Assembly: GCA_038206725.1 (NCBI GenBank)
Contig: JBBRAO010000027.1
Location: 1-45,533, forward strand
Source: JBAXXL01 sp038206725
Lineage (GTDB): Bacteria > Bacteroidota > Ignavibacteria > Kapaibacteriales > UBA2268
Reading direction: 5' to 3'
Length of the DNA: 45,533 bases
The notes beneath the pieces were generated by a model, which searched no databases, was not told the DNA's origin, and was given only the letters and a program-made list of their open reading frames with translations. Every line of letters begins with the position of its first letter. The first letter of the stretch is position 1. A program made the translations under genes and the position numbers. This document shows, one piece after another, positions 1 through 7,137 of the stretch.

Positions 1-140
1 TTTCTTGGTTAGCACCTGTATATGCACTATCACCCCAAGCATCCTGTCCTTTATCACTTGGTGTAAGTAAATCGGGCAATGCTTGTGAATCGTGAACCGA
101 GGCGTCAGTAACTGTATAAGTACTAATAAATTTGCTTTTT
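1..140 (-). mobile_element. Fragment of an IS5-type (DDE) transposase
   Basis: Read on the minus strand from about 139 down to 1, one open frame gives residues including YTVTDASVHDSQ, ALPDLL and WGDSAYTG. These match the core of DDE transposases of the IS5/transposase-11 group. The Asp of GDSAY is probably the second catalytic acid of the DDE triad. The fragment runs off the left edge. Its upstream (N-terminal) part is missing, because past about 140 the sequence becomes the tail of a T9SS cargo gene. No terminal inverted repeat is visible at the junction. It is therefore a truncated remnant, or a junction made by assembly across a repeat. Family assignment rests on motif recognition only. 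Confidence 0.75.
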
Positions 141-452
141 ATAGGCACTCCAGACAAGGGAATTATAAGAATTGATATATCCGATTTTGTTAGCGTTGAA
201 GATGAAAATATAAATGATGCTTTCTTGATTTCTCCTAACCCGGCAAACGATTATATCACAATTTCACAAAACAGCGGTTTTAATAAATTTTTTCAAAATG
301 ATGAAATTCTGATATATAATATGTTTGGTGAATTGGTTTTAAATGTTGGAAAATCTCTCGACCCGACTGTAAGAGTAGAAATAACAACTCTATCGAAAGG
401 GATGTATGTTGTTAATGTTGGTAATAGAACATCTAAGTTTGTAAAGTTGTAA
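132..452 (+). pseudogene. 3' tail of a T9SS-secreted protein (type A sorting domain)
   Basis: The readable product ends in a typical T9SS type A C-terminal domain: a P-N-P-A motif (SPNPANDYITI), a central strand IYNMFGELV, then LSKGMYVVNVG and the terminal KFVKL. Such domains direct cargo through the outer-membrane T9SS and are cleaved during attachment or release. The frame has a stop at 117-119 and the sequence upstream is transposase on the other strand, so the body of the protein is missing. The TTG at 132 is only where the frame opens, not a credible start. This is the remnant of a larger cargo gene truncated at the transposase junction. Confidence 0.75.
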
Positions 453-589
453 TAAGTTTACTTGTAAACATAGGAAGATTCATTCTTGATTTTTTTAAAC
501 ATTTTTTTACAAAAATTTTATATTTGAAGTTGTCATTTTTAACAATAGCTGATAGAAGTGCAGGTCTGCTCCTATAAGCAAACAAAAAT

Positions 590-613
590 GTTACCAAGCG
601 GGAGCTTAGTACC
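590..613. repeat. Palindromic repeat, family B
   Basis: An imperfect palindrome with arms GTTACCAAGC and GCTTAGTACC. The reverse complement of 15504-15529 has the same architecture (GTTACCAAAC, AGGAGC, TAAGTAAC), and a weaker relative lies near 34323-34348. All copies are intergenic, which fits a dispersed REP-like hairpin family. Confidence 0.6.
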
Positions 614-618
614 AAGAG

Positions 619-653
619 AAAAAAAATGGAGCCCACTTGAAGTTGAGCTCCAT
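619..653 (-). terminator. Rho-independent terminator for argF
   Basis: On the minus strand the arms ATGGAGCT and GGCTCCAT form a long near-perfect stem (626-653) followed directly by a run of T (positions 625-619). It lies about 110 bases after the argF stop, in the right orientation to end that transcript. Confidence 0.75.
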
Positions 654-762
654 CCGATTGCAGATTTTTTCCTTTCGGAGTTTGTCCGCATCTATTTTTT
701 TTGGTCTTAGATATAATTTCCCGCTTTCGCGTGAAAGACACAATAAAAAAGTAACGAAGTTA

Positions 763-1677
763 CTATTTCATTATCATATACATAACTGCTTTTTGAGCGT
801 GCAAACGGTTTTCTGCTTCAGGGAATACAACTGAATAAGGTGCATCTACAACCGGAGAAGTAACTTCGTCGCCGCGGTGAGCAGGAAGGCAATGCATAAA
901 GATAGCGTCCGATTTCGCGCAAGCCATCAATTCCTCGTTTACTTGGAAAGGACGGAAAATACGGTCGCGTTCTTTAGCTTCCGCTTCTTGTCCCATCGAA
1001 GCCCAAACATCTGTATAAACTGCGTCCGCGCCTTTAACTGCTTCTTTCGGATCGTAAACTACTTCGATTTTCGCGCCGGTTTTCTTAGCCAATTCTGTTG
1101 CGTGCAAGTAAGCTCTCAAGTTTGGCTCGAAACCTCTTGGACAACCGATAGTAACGTCAACGCCCAATAATGCACCGCCTTCCATCAAGGTATGAGCTAC
1201 GTTGTTACCGTCGCCGACATAAGTTAATTTCTTGCCTTGGAAACTTCCCTTATATTCCAAGAAAGTCAAATAATCCGCCATACCTTGACAAGGATGGGAA
1301 TAATCTGTCAAACCGTTGATAATATGGATTTTTGCAAAAGCCGACAAATCGTCAACAATTTGGTGACCGAATGTACGAATCATAATACCTTGTACCATAC
1401 GTTCCAAATTTTTCGCTACATCGTAAACTGATTCGCGTTTACCCAAATTAATTTCAGCAGGTGACAAATAAATTGTATTGCCGCCCAATTGTTGGAAACC
1501 TATATCAAACGTCGTACGAGTACGAAGCGATGGTTTTTCGAATATTAAAGCTAATGATTGACCTTCCAAAGCGTGTGCGTATTTGGAACGGTCTTTTTTC
1601 ATATCCATAGCTATTTCAAATGCTTTTAAGATTTCTTCTTGCGAAAAGTCCGCCATCATCAAAAAATCTTTAGTCAT
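763..1677 (-). CDS. argF: Ornithine carbamoyltransferase
   Basis: Catalyses carbamoyl phosphate + ornithine to citrulline + phosphate in cytoplasmic arginine biosynthesis. The 304-residue product has the carbamoyl-phosphate loop SLRTRT (residues 50-55), HPCQ (128-131), the ornithine-contacting DVWASMGQE (SMG 227-229) and the catalytic HCLPAHRGDE (HCLP 262-265). Length is normal for the family. The ORF opens at 1785, but ATG at 1677 is preferred: it is preceded by AGGAG at good spacing and starts the conserved region. The gene stands alone, divergent from alaS, with its own promoter and terminator. The N-acetyl- and N-succinylornithine carbamoyltransferases of some Bacteroidota are the main alternative. 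The DxxxSMG loop favours plain ornithine as substrate. Confidence 0.93.
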   Translation of the reverse strand: MTKDFLMMADFSQEEILKAFEIAMDMKKDRSKYAHALEGQSLALIFEKPSLRTRTTFDIGFQQLGGNTIYLSPAEINLGKRESVYDVAKNLERMVQGIMIRTFGHQIVDDLSAFAKIHIINGLTDYSHPCQGMADYLTFLEYKGSFQGKKLTYVGDGNNVAHTLMEGGALLGVDVTIGCPRGFEPNLRAYLHATELAKKTGAKIEVVYDPKEAVKGADAVYTDVWASMGQEAEAKERDRIFRPFQVNEELMACAKSDAIFMHCLPAHRGDEVTSPVVDAPYSVVFPEAENRLHAQKAVMYMIMK

Positions 1678-1729
1678 AATTATACTCCTAAATAGAATAA
1701 ATAAATTAAAATTCACAAAATCAATTTTC

Positions 1730-1760
1730 CAAAAATAAGCAAAAGTTCCTAATCGGCAAA
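1730..1760 (-). promoter_or_regulatory. Bacteroidota-type promoter of argF
   Basis: Minus-strand TTTG (1757-1760), a 19-base spacer, then TATTTTTG (1730-1737). This matches the -33 TTTG and -7 TAnnTTTG elements of the Bacteroidota primary sigma factor. It would start transcription roughly 45 bases before the argF ATG. Confidence 0.6.
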
Positions 1761-1838
1761 AATATGATTTTGCATAAATAACCAAATTTCGTACAATTTT
1801 CCACTATATTACACTTGAAATCATTCTATATTCTCAAA

Positions 1839-1860
1839 TTTGATTAATTTTGTAATCAAA
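1839..1860. promoter_or_regulatory. Inverted repeat over the alaS promoter region
   Basis: Perfect 8-bp arms TTTGATTA (1839-1846) and TAATCAAA (1853-1860) surround a -7-like TAATTTTG (1845-1852), 29 bases before the alaS ATG. A regulator-binding site overlapping the -7 element is the simplest reading; a transcript hairpin is the alternative. No good -33 TTTG is seen at the expected distance. A GTACAATTT direct repeat occurs near 1791 and 1865. Confidence 0.4.
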
Positions 1861-1888
1861 CTTTTGTACAATTTATTTATAAAGTAAT

Positions 1889-4420
1889 ATGAAATCCAGC
1901 GAAATCCGTCGCTCATTTTTGGAATTTTTTGAAAGTAAACAACATCGAATAGTCCCAAGCGCACCCGTGGTAACTCACGGCGATCCAACGTTGATGTTCA
2001 TCAATGCGGGAATGAACCAATTTAAGGATGTTTTTTTAGGAACCGGTACCCGCGATTATACACGCGCCGCCGACACTCAAAAGTGCATACGCGTATCGGG
2101 CAAACACAATGATTTAGAAGAAGTTGGGCGCGACACTTACCACCACACATTTTTCGAAATGCTTGGCAATTGGAGTTTCGGCGATTATTATAAAGAAGAA
2201 GCCATAGCCTGGGCTTGGGAACTCCTGACTGAAGTTTGGAAAATGCCTAAGGACAGATTATTTGTAACTTGCTACAAAACTGATGAAGAAGCTTTCAAGA
2301 TTTGGAATAATTACCTTCCGGAAGATAGAATATTGTATTTCGGTGATAAGGAAAACTTTTGGGAGATGGGTGAGACCGGACCTTGCGGACCTTGTTCGGA
2401 AATCCATTTCGATAAAACTCCCGACAAATCGGGACGCGATTTGGTAAATGCCGACAGCCCACAATGTATCGAAATCTGGAATTTAGTTTTTATAAAATAT
2501 AACCGCAAAGCAGATGGAAGTTTAGAAGAACTTTCCGCTAAGCACGTGGATACGGGTTTGGGGTTTGAAAGAGTTTGCGCTGTAATCCAAGGCAAAGACT
2601 CAAATTACGATACCGACGTATTTATGCCGCTTATAAATGAACTTGCCGAACTATCGGGTAAAACTTATTTGAACGATATTGACGATCACGATTCTGTCGC
2701 TATGCGCGTAATTGCCGACCACACCCGCACACTGTCTTTCGCTATTGCCGACGGTGCTATTCCGGGTAATGAAGGCAGAAGCTATGTGTTACGTAGAATT
2801 TTACGACGTGCAAGCAGTTTCGCGCGTAATTTAGGTTTCCGTGAACCTGTGATGACAAAGTTGGTTGGAATTTTAGCCGATACAATGGGCGATATTTTCC
2901 CTGAACTTAGAGAGAACCAAATCACTATCGAAAAAGTCATTCGAGGCGAAGAAGAAAACTTTTTGATGACATTGGACAGGGGTTTGACGAAATTTGACGA
3001 ATTGGCGAAATGTTCTATTGACGGCACTATCCTTGGACGCGAAGCATTCCTTTTGTACGACACTTTCGGTTTCCCACCCGACCTAACAGAGCTTATTGCC
3101 CGCGAACGCAACCTGAAGGTTGATATCGACGGTTTCAACCAATGTATGGCAGAGCAGAAGCAACGCGCGCGTTCTGCGCGTAAATCCATTAGTCAGGAAG
3201 TTGAAACTATAGCTTGCGACAGTATTACCACATTCGTGGGTTATGATTATACTGAAATTGAAACCACAGTTGAATTTGTGAAGGATAAACAAATCGTTTT
3301 GGATAAAACTCCGTTTTATGCTGAAAGCGGTGGTCAGATGAGCGATACGGGTACAATAGAAGTCGGTGATGAGACTTATAATGTTATTGATGTAAAGAGA
3401 CTTGGCAGAGCCATTGTTCATATATTGGACAGGAATACTAATTTGAAACTTGGCGATAAAGTTACCGCTAAAGTTGATAAAGCAAGAAGGTTGGACATAG
3501 CGCGAAATCACTCCGGAACTCACCTTGCTCACGAAGCATTGAAAACGGTACTTGGTTCGCACATCAAGCAATCCGGTTCTTTGGTGCATCCTGATTATTT
3601 GCGTTTTGACTTCAATCATTTCGAGAAGATGACCGATGAACAAATCAAAGTAATTGAAGATATAGTTAATGAAAAAATCCTTTCTGAAATAGACATTCAA
3701 ATTAATGAATTATCGCTGGAAGATGCTCAAAAAAATGCTAAAATCAAGATGTTTTTCGGGGATAAGTACGGCGATATAGTGCGCTGTGTGGTTATGTCGG
3801 AAGATTTTTCGATAGAGCTTTGCGGTGGTACCCACGTTAAAAATACTTCCGAAATCGGTTTATTCAAGATAACATCAGAAAGCTCTGTCGCCGCCGGTGT
3901 TCGCCGAATCGAAGCTGTAACAGGACACGGCGCAGTTGAATTTGTAAGTGGTTTGCAAAATAAAATCAAAGAATTGAATGAAGAAATTTCAGCAAACCAG
4001 AAAACCATACGCAAATTTGAAAAGGATATTTCGGACATCAAGCGCGAGGCGATGGAAAAAGAAATTTCGCAATCCACCGACGAAGCACAAATGTTCGGCG
4101 ATATCAAAGTGATAGCAAAGCAAATAGAAGCCGATAGTTTGGACGCGCTCCGTGACGCGGCGGTAAATCTGAGAGATAAATTCGCACATAAAGCTATAAT
4201 TCTCCTTGCCGTTCTAATGGACGACAAAGTGCAATTAGCTTGCTCGGTAACCGATGATATAAATGGCCAATATCCTGCCGGAAAACTGGTTGGTCTTGCC
4301 GCGAAAGAACTTGGTGGTGGCGGTGGTGGTAAAGCGCATTTGGCGACAGCCGGCGGTAGAAATGTCCAAAAACTACCCGAACTGCTCGAGAATTTCGTTG
4401 GATTAGTTGAGAAAATGTAA
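1889..4420 (+). CDS. alaS: Alanyl-tRNA synthetase
   Basis: Charges tRNA-Ala with alanine and edits mischarged Ser/Gly. The 843-residue product begins with the class II catalytic core (MKSSEIRRSFLEFF; GMNQFKDVFLG; HTFFEMLGNWSFGDY; TGPCGPCSEIH). A tRNA-recognition domain follows. The editing domain carries the zinc motifs HSGTHLAHEAL and CGGTHV. A coiled-coil stretch and the C-Ala domain follow, with a run of six glycines before KAHLATAGG near the end. Length is slightly under the common ~875. The ATG at 1889 begins the conserved N-terminus, so no upstream start is needed. It is divergent from argF and ends at a strong terminator. A possible operator overlaps its promoter. Confidence 0.97.
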   Translation: MKSSEIRRSFLEFFESKQHRIVPSAPVVTHGDPTLMFINAGMNQFKDVFLGTGTRDYTRAADTQKCIRVSGKHNDLEEVGRDTYHHTFFEMLGNWSFGDYYKEEAIAWAWELLTEVWKMPKDRLFVTCYKTDEEAFKIWNNYLPEDRILYFGDKENFWEMGETGPCGPCSEIHFDKTPDKSGRDLVNADSPQCIEIWNLVFIKYNRKADGSLEELSAKHVDTGLGFERVCAVIQGKDSNYDTDVFMPLINELAELSGKTYLNDIDDHDSVAMRVIADHTRTLSFAIADGAIPGNEGRSYVLRRILRRASSFARNLGFREPVMTKLVGILADTMGDIFPELRENQITIEKVIRGEEENFLMTLDRGLTKFDELAKCSIDGTILGREAFLLYDTFGFPPDLTELIARERNLKVDIDGFNQCMAEQKQRARSARKSISQEVETIACDSITTFVGYDYTEIETTVEFVKDKQIVLDKTPFYAESGGQMSDTGTIEVGDETYNVIDVKRLGRAIVHILDRNTNLKLGDKVTAKVDKARRLDIARNHSGTHLAHEALKTVLGSHIKQSGSLVHPDYLRFDFNHFEKMTDEQIKVIEDIVNEKILSEIDIQINELSLEDAQKNAKIKMFFGDKYGDIVRCVVMSEDFSIELCGGTHVKNTSEIGLFKITSESSVAAGVRRIEAVTGHGAVEFVSGLQNKIKELNEEISANQKTIRKFEKDISDIKREAMEKEISQSTDEAQMFGDIKVIAKQIEADSLDALRDAAVNLRDKFAHKAIILLAVLMDDKVQLACSVTDDINGQYPAGKLVGLAAKELGGGGGGKAHLATAGGRNVQKLPELLENFVGLVEKM

Positions 4421-4428
4421 AAACTAAT

Positions 4429-4467
4429 AACCTTCCGAATAATGTAAACATTCGGAAGGTTTTTTTA
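4429..4467 (+). terminator. Rho-independent terminator after alaS
   Basis: A 12-bp perfect stem (4429-4440 with 4450-4461, arms AACCTTCCGAAT/ATTCGGAAGGTT), a 9-base loop and a T run. It lies directly after the alaS stop and may also end the converging DUF2442 transcript. The arm core is shared with the AACCTTCCGAAGGTT palindrome at 15457-15471. Confidence 0.85.
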
Positions 4468-4710
4468 TTTATTTTGTTCTTTGATTTTTTCATAAAGATA
4501 TTCCGGGGATAAATCAGCACCATTTTCCCACTCAATAGTATTTAAAATTTCTGATACTCTAAATTTTTTAAATACATTAATATCTTTCAAAGGTTCGAAT
4601 AATTTTCCCCACAAATCATTATAAAGATCAGCAGTTCCTACCGTACCATCGTTAAATTCGAACCAAATCTTGAAATCATCTTCGTATTTTGCTTTTATAA
4701 CTTCTATCAT
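4465..4710 (-). CDS. DUF2442 family protein
   Basis: A small 81-residue protein that resembles DUF2442: an N-terminal strand pattern MIEVIKAKYEDDFKIWFEFNDG, then a helix with WGKLFEPLKD and WENGADLSPEYLY. The family has no firmly established function. It is encoded 5 bases after the DUF4160 gene, with its SD (GGAG) inside the end of that gene, so the two are likely translationally coupled. Such pairs are common in bacterial genomes and look toxin-antitoxin-like; that role is inference here. Its 3' end meets the alaS terminator. Confidence 0.75.
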   Translation of the reverse strand: MIEVIKAKYEDDFKIWFEFNDGTVGTADLYNDLWGKLFEPLKDINVFKKFRVSEILNTIEWENGADLSPEYLYEKIKEQNK

Positions 4711-4715
4711 TGCTT

Positions 4716-4973
4716 TTACTCCAAAGGTGGAATTTTTTTTAGTTCACCGTGTTGCAAAGCTAAATTCCAGTTTTCTGATAGTATTTCTTTATAAAGTTCG
4801 TACCATTCCAAAACAGCGTTTAAAGCTCTTCTAGGAAATTTCCCTTCGACTACCCCAGTTTCAATCTCAACTGTTATTCTGTAGTCGCCATATTTCGCGT
4901 GAAAGTGTGGTGGTGTGTGGTCGTTATAAACCATATATATAATTATTCCAAGAAATCTGCTAATTTCAGGCAT
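4716..4973 (-). CDS. DUF4160 family protein
   Basis: An 85-residue protein with the DUF4160 signature: an N-terminal MPEISRFLGIIIYMVYNDH followed by TPPHFHAKYGDY, then an acidic strand and a C-terminal helix ending WNLALQHGELKKIPPLE. The His-rich HTPPHFHA motif could be catalytic or metal-binding, but this is unproven for the family. ATG at 4973 is preceded by a GAGGA SD. It is the upstream member of a two-gene unit with DUF2442 and may form a toxin-antitoxin-like pair (inference). A -7-like TAATTTTG lies upstream on the minus strand without a good -33 partner. Confidence 0.8.
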   Translation of the reverse strand: MPEISRFLGIIIYMVYNDHTPPHFHAKYGDYRITVEIETGVVEGKFPRRALNAVLEWYELYKEILSENWNLALQHGELKKIPPLE

Positions 4974-5113
4974 TCAATTCCTCGCTTTTTAACATATTTT
5001 TTTAAATCAATAAATATTTTACAAAATTACAAAATTTCTTAAACATTCTATAATGATAAATCAGATTCATTTCGCATTATGATTTAGATTAAACCATCGG
5101 AAGGTTTATATAC

Positions 5114-5142
5114 AAAAAAAAGCAAGGATTTGCATCCTTGCT
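5114..5142 (-). terminator. Terminator of the RRM protein gene
   Basis: On the minus strand AGCAAGGAT and ATCCTTGCT (5121-5129 with 5134-5142) form a 9-bp perfect stem with a 4-base loop, followed by a T run (5120-5114). It lies about 25 bases after the stop of the RRM gene. Confidence 0.85.
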
Positions 5143-5167
5143 TTCATTTTATATTCGATTAAAAGTT

Positions 5168-5476
5168 TTAGCGACCAGAACGGAAGTTATCACGTCTGTT
5201 GTTATTGCTTCCAAAATCTCTTCTCGGTGCATCTTTTCTTTCGATTGATTCGTTAACAGTAATTGTTCTGCCATCGTATTCAACGCCATTAAGATCTTCA
5301 ATTGCTTTTTTTGCTTCTGAGTCAACGCTCATTTCAACAAAACCGAAACCTTTGCTTCTTCCTGACATTTTGTCAGTAATGATTTTTGCGGATGTAACTT
5401 CGCCGAATTCGGAGAAGAGTTCCTTTAGATTTGCTTCACTTGTATCGTAGTGAAGACTGCCTACATAGATATTCAT
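5168..5476 (-). CDS. RRM-domain RNA-binding protein
   Basis: A 102-residue protein with one RNA recognition motif. RNP2 is IYVGSL (residues 3-8) and RNP1 is KGFGFVEM (42-49); their aromatic residues stack on RNA bases. The motif spans about residues 1-80. A short Arg/Asn/Gly-rich tail (RRDFGSNNNRRDNFRSGR) probably adds nonspecific RNA affinity. Bacterial RRM proteins of this size are often cold-induced RNA chaperones; no regulatory site proving that is visible here. The gene is monocistronic with its own terminator. A TTTG and a TATATTTT lie upstream at an unusually short 16-base spacing, so its promoter is uncertain. Confidence 0.92.
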   Translation of the reverse strand: MNIYVGSLHYDTSEANLKELFSEFGEVTSAKIITDKMSGRSKGFGFVEMSVDSEAKKAIEDLNGVEYDGRTITVNESIERKDAPRRDFGSNNNRRDNFRSGR

Positions 5477-5894
5477 ATATACTTTAAAATATAGTAAAAA
5501 AAAACTTTACAAAGCTGAACATTATTATTTGGATTTTAATGGAATCGAGTGCGAATTAACGAACAAAAACACCTATAAATTCTAAGTTATTTATTTTTGG
5601 TTTAACTTCATATACATAATTACCACTATTCTTTGGAATAACAATACATTCACACTATTTATTTTCACTATTTGTTAAAATAAGTGCAAAAAGAGGGTAT
5701 TTCCTCAATATTTTCAGGAAAAACAGTCAAATTTGAGAAAAAAGAGAAGATTATTTTAGACTGAGTTTTTTTTTGCGTACGATAAAAATGATTATATATT
5801 TTCAATTTCCGATTAATCATAGGCTTTTTTACTCTGTTTTCATACAAAAAAACAGATAATTACTTTATTATCCATAAAATCCTTATTCCAATAG
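5477..5894. other. Gene-free divergent spacer
   Basis: No coding region is recognised between the RRM gene (-) and the cupin gene (+). The sequence is strongly AT-rich with small hairpins (for example GAGG-GTATTT-CCTC near 5693-5706). It probably holds the RRM promoter and 5' leader on the minus strand. Confidence 0.5.
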
Positions 5895-5924
5895 TTGCCG
5901 TTTTCTAAAATAATGATATCTTTG
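5895..5924 (+). promoter_or_regulatory. Bacteroidota-type promoter of the cupin/nuoK unit
   Basis: TTG (5895-5897), a 19-base spacer, then TATCTTTG (5917-5924), matching TTTG-N19-TAnnTTTG except for the first T of the -33. It would start transcription about 20 bases before the cupin ATG. Confidence 0.55.
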
Positions 5925-5948
5925 CATTTTATTAAAAATGGAAATAAT

Positions 5949-6257
5949 ATGAAAATTACAAATTTGGAAAATGCCGGTAAAGTACCATTCAAATTAGATG
6001 GACGTGTGATGTTTTCAAGCACCGATGTAGAGATGATTCATTTGACATTAAAACCGGGTGAAAAGTTAGATTTGCATGTTAATCCTTTTGATGTAGTTTT
6101 TTTTACATTGCAGGGCATAGGGATATTGGATGTTGAAGGTGAAAGAATATCTATGAAGCAAAACGATGCTATCGAAGTCAAAAAGGAAATCCTTCGTGCT
6201 TGGGAAAATAATTCAGAAGAAGAATTACGAATCCTCGTTGTCAAGATATTTAATTAG
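5949..6257 (+). CDS. Small cupin-domain protein
   Basis: A 102-residue single-domain cupin. The beta-barrel pattern is visible as LTLKPGEKLDLHVNPFDVVFFTLQGIGILDVEG, then NDAIEV and a C-terminal WENNSEEELRILVVKI. Motif 1 is partial: one His in LDLHVNP and an Asp, and the usual second His and Glu are not obvious, so metal binding is uncertain. The ORF opens at 5895, but that start would lie upstream of the predicted transcription start, so ATG at 5949 is chosen. nuoK follows 76 bases later. Function cannot be given beyond a likely small-molecule-binding or regulatory cupin. Confidence 0.8.
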   Translation: MKITNLENAGKVPFKLDGRVMFSSTDVEMIHLTLKPGEKLDLHVNPFDVVFFTLQGIGILDVEGERISMKQNDAIEVKKEILRAWENNSEEELRILVVKIFN

Positions 6258-6333
6258 AATAAAAAAAATAACGAATAATTTACAAGAAGAAAATATTAAT
6301 TTCGTCAGATTTGTAACTAACAAAGATAATAAT

Positions 6334-6645
6334 ATGTACACAGCGATACCATTAGAATACTATTTGTTCCTTTCAGGCACCTTGTTTTGCATAGGCTTAT
6401 TGGGTGTTTTACTACGCAGGAATTTAATCATCATCTTTATGTCAATAGAATTGATGCTAAATTCCGTAAATCTATCTTTAATAGCATTTGCCCAAAGCTG
6501 GGGGAACCCCGCCGGACAAATTGTTGTGCTGTTTGTAATGGCGGTAGCCGCCGCTGAAGCGGCTTTGGGATTAGCAATAGTAATAGCTTTTTTCAGATTG
6601 AAAAAAACTTTGGACGTGGATGAAGTAAACTTAATGAAATGGTAG
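6334..6645 (+). CDS. nuoK: NADH-quinone oxidoreductase subunit K
   Basis: A 103-residue, three-helix membrane subunit of complex I, part of the proton-pumping arm in the inner membrane. The two membrane glutamates essential in the family are present: Glu39 in FMSIELMLN and Glu75 in AAAEAALGLAI, three residues offset from E. coli Glu36 and Glu72. The ending KKTLDVDEVNLMKW is typical of NuoK. The frame opens at 6166 inside the cupin gene, but ATG at 6334 matches the family N-terminus. No other nuo gene is nearby, which is unusual. The homologous MrpC subunit of Na+/H+ antiporters is a less likely alternative given the C-terminal motif. Confidence 0.9.
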   Translation: MYTAIPLEYYLFLSGTLFCIGLLGVLLRRNLIIIFMSIELMLNSVNLSLIAFAQSWGNPAGQIVVLFVMAVAAAEAALGLAIVIAFFRLKKTLDVDEVNLMKW

Positions 6646-6646
6646 T

Positions 6647-7123
6647 TTAATCCATTTCCTCCAGCCATAGTCTATCATCTTCGATTTTTATTTCCGGATA
6701 GTCTTTCACTATTTCGCATAAATCGCGAAAACACTGAATTAATTTTGTTTTATCATAGAATGTCGAAGCAACCGAATAAGATTTATCTTCAGTTAATATA
6801 ACCAATTCACTCGTAGATTTCTTGATATCCTGAAATGATTTTACAAGGATGATATCTTCATAAGGAACACTAAAATTTAGCTTTGGATTGTAATACTCTA
6901 TTGCTTTGTTGTTTAAAACGATTTTTCGAATTCTATTGCCGTAAGAAATAAAATATGCTCCCACCAATCCGGCGAAAACCAATCCACCGATTGCCATTAG
7001 TATCGATCCTTTGGTGAAAAAATCGGTTTTCATTACAACTAATAGTATAGAAAAGGCTATAATAGACCACCCAAGCCAATTAAAATCCTTGGACTTGGAT
7101 TCGTAAGATTTATTTATTTTCAT
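6647..7123 (-). CDS. Membrane protein with two N-terminal helices, unknown function
   Basis: A 158-residue protein I do not recognise at family level. Two hydrophobic helices (about residues 17-32 and 38-60) precede a soluble domain with a strand-rich PH-like pattern (KIVLNNKAIEYYNPK, FSVPYEDIILVKSF, ELVILTEDKSYSVAS) and a C-terminal helix. This resembles bacterial membrane proteins with a PH-like domain, but that is only a shape-based guess. ATG at 7123 follows an AAGGA SD. It lies 14 bases after the Memo-family gene, probably in one transcript, and ends 1 base from the converging nuoK stop. Confidence 0.65.
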   Translation of the reverse strand: MKINKSYESKSKDFNWLGWSIIAFSILLVVMKTDFFTKGSILMAIGGLVFAGLVGAYFISYGNRIRKIVLNNKAIEYYNPKLNFSVPYEDIILVKSFQDIKKSTSELVILTEDKSYSVASTFYDKTKLIQCFRDLCEIVKDYPEIKIEDDRLWLEEMD

Positions 7124-7137
7124 AATATTCCTTCTGA

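Larger units (their letters stand above)
453..762. other. Gene-free spacer with repeat and terminator
   Basis: No convincing coding region is visible between the T9SS tail and argF. The stretch holds a small hairpin at 457-470, a family-B palindromic repeat at 590-613, and a minus-strand terminator at 619-653. A short hairpin (AGTAAC-GAA-GTTACT) lies just beyond the argF stop, at about 750-764. Confidence 0.6.

Noticed and set aside
433..741. A 102-codon minus-strand ORF after the T9SS tail
   Set aside because: It covers the argF terminator hairpin and a repeat, and its residues show no domain or signal.
1678..1785. N-terminal extension of argF by 36 residues
   Set aside because: The extra residues are AT-driven and unlike the family, they cover the predicted promoter, and a good SD precedes ATG 1677.
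3083..3700. A 205-codon minus-strand ORF within alaS
   Set aside because: It lies opposite a strongly conserved synthetase frame and shows no recognisable domain.
4465..4973. Naming the pair as a toxin-antitoxin system
   Set aside because: Neither family has an established toxin activity that I can cite and the sequence alone does not show one.
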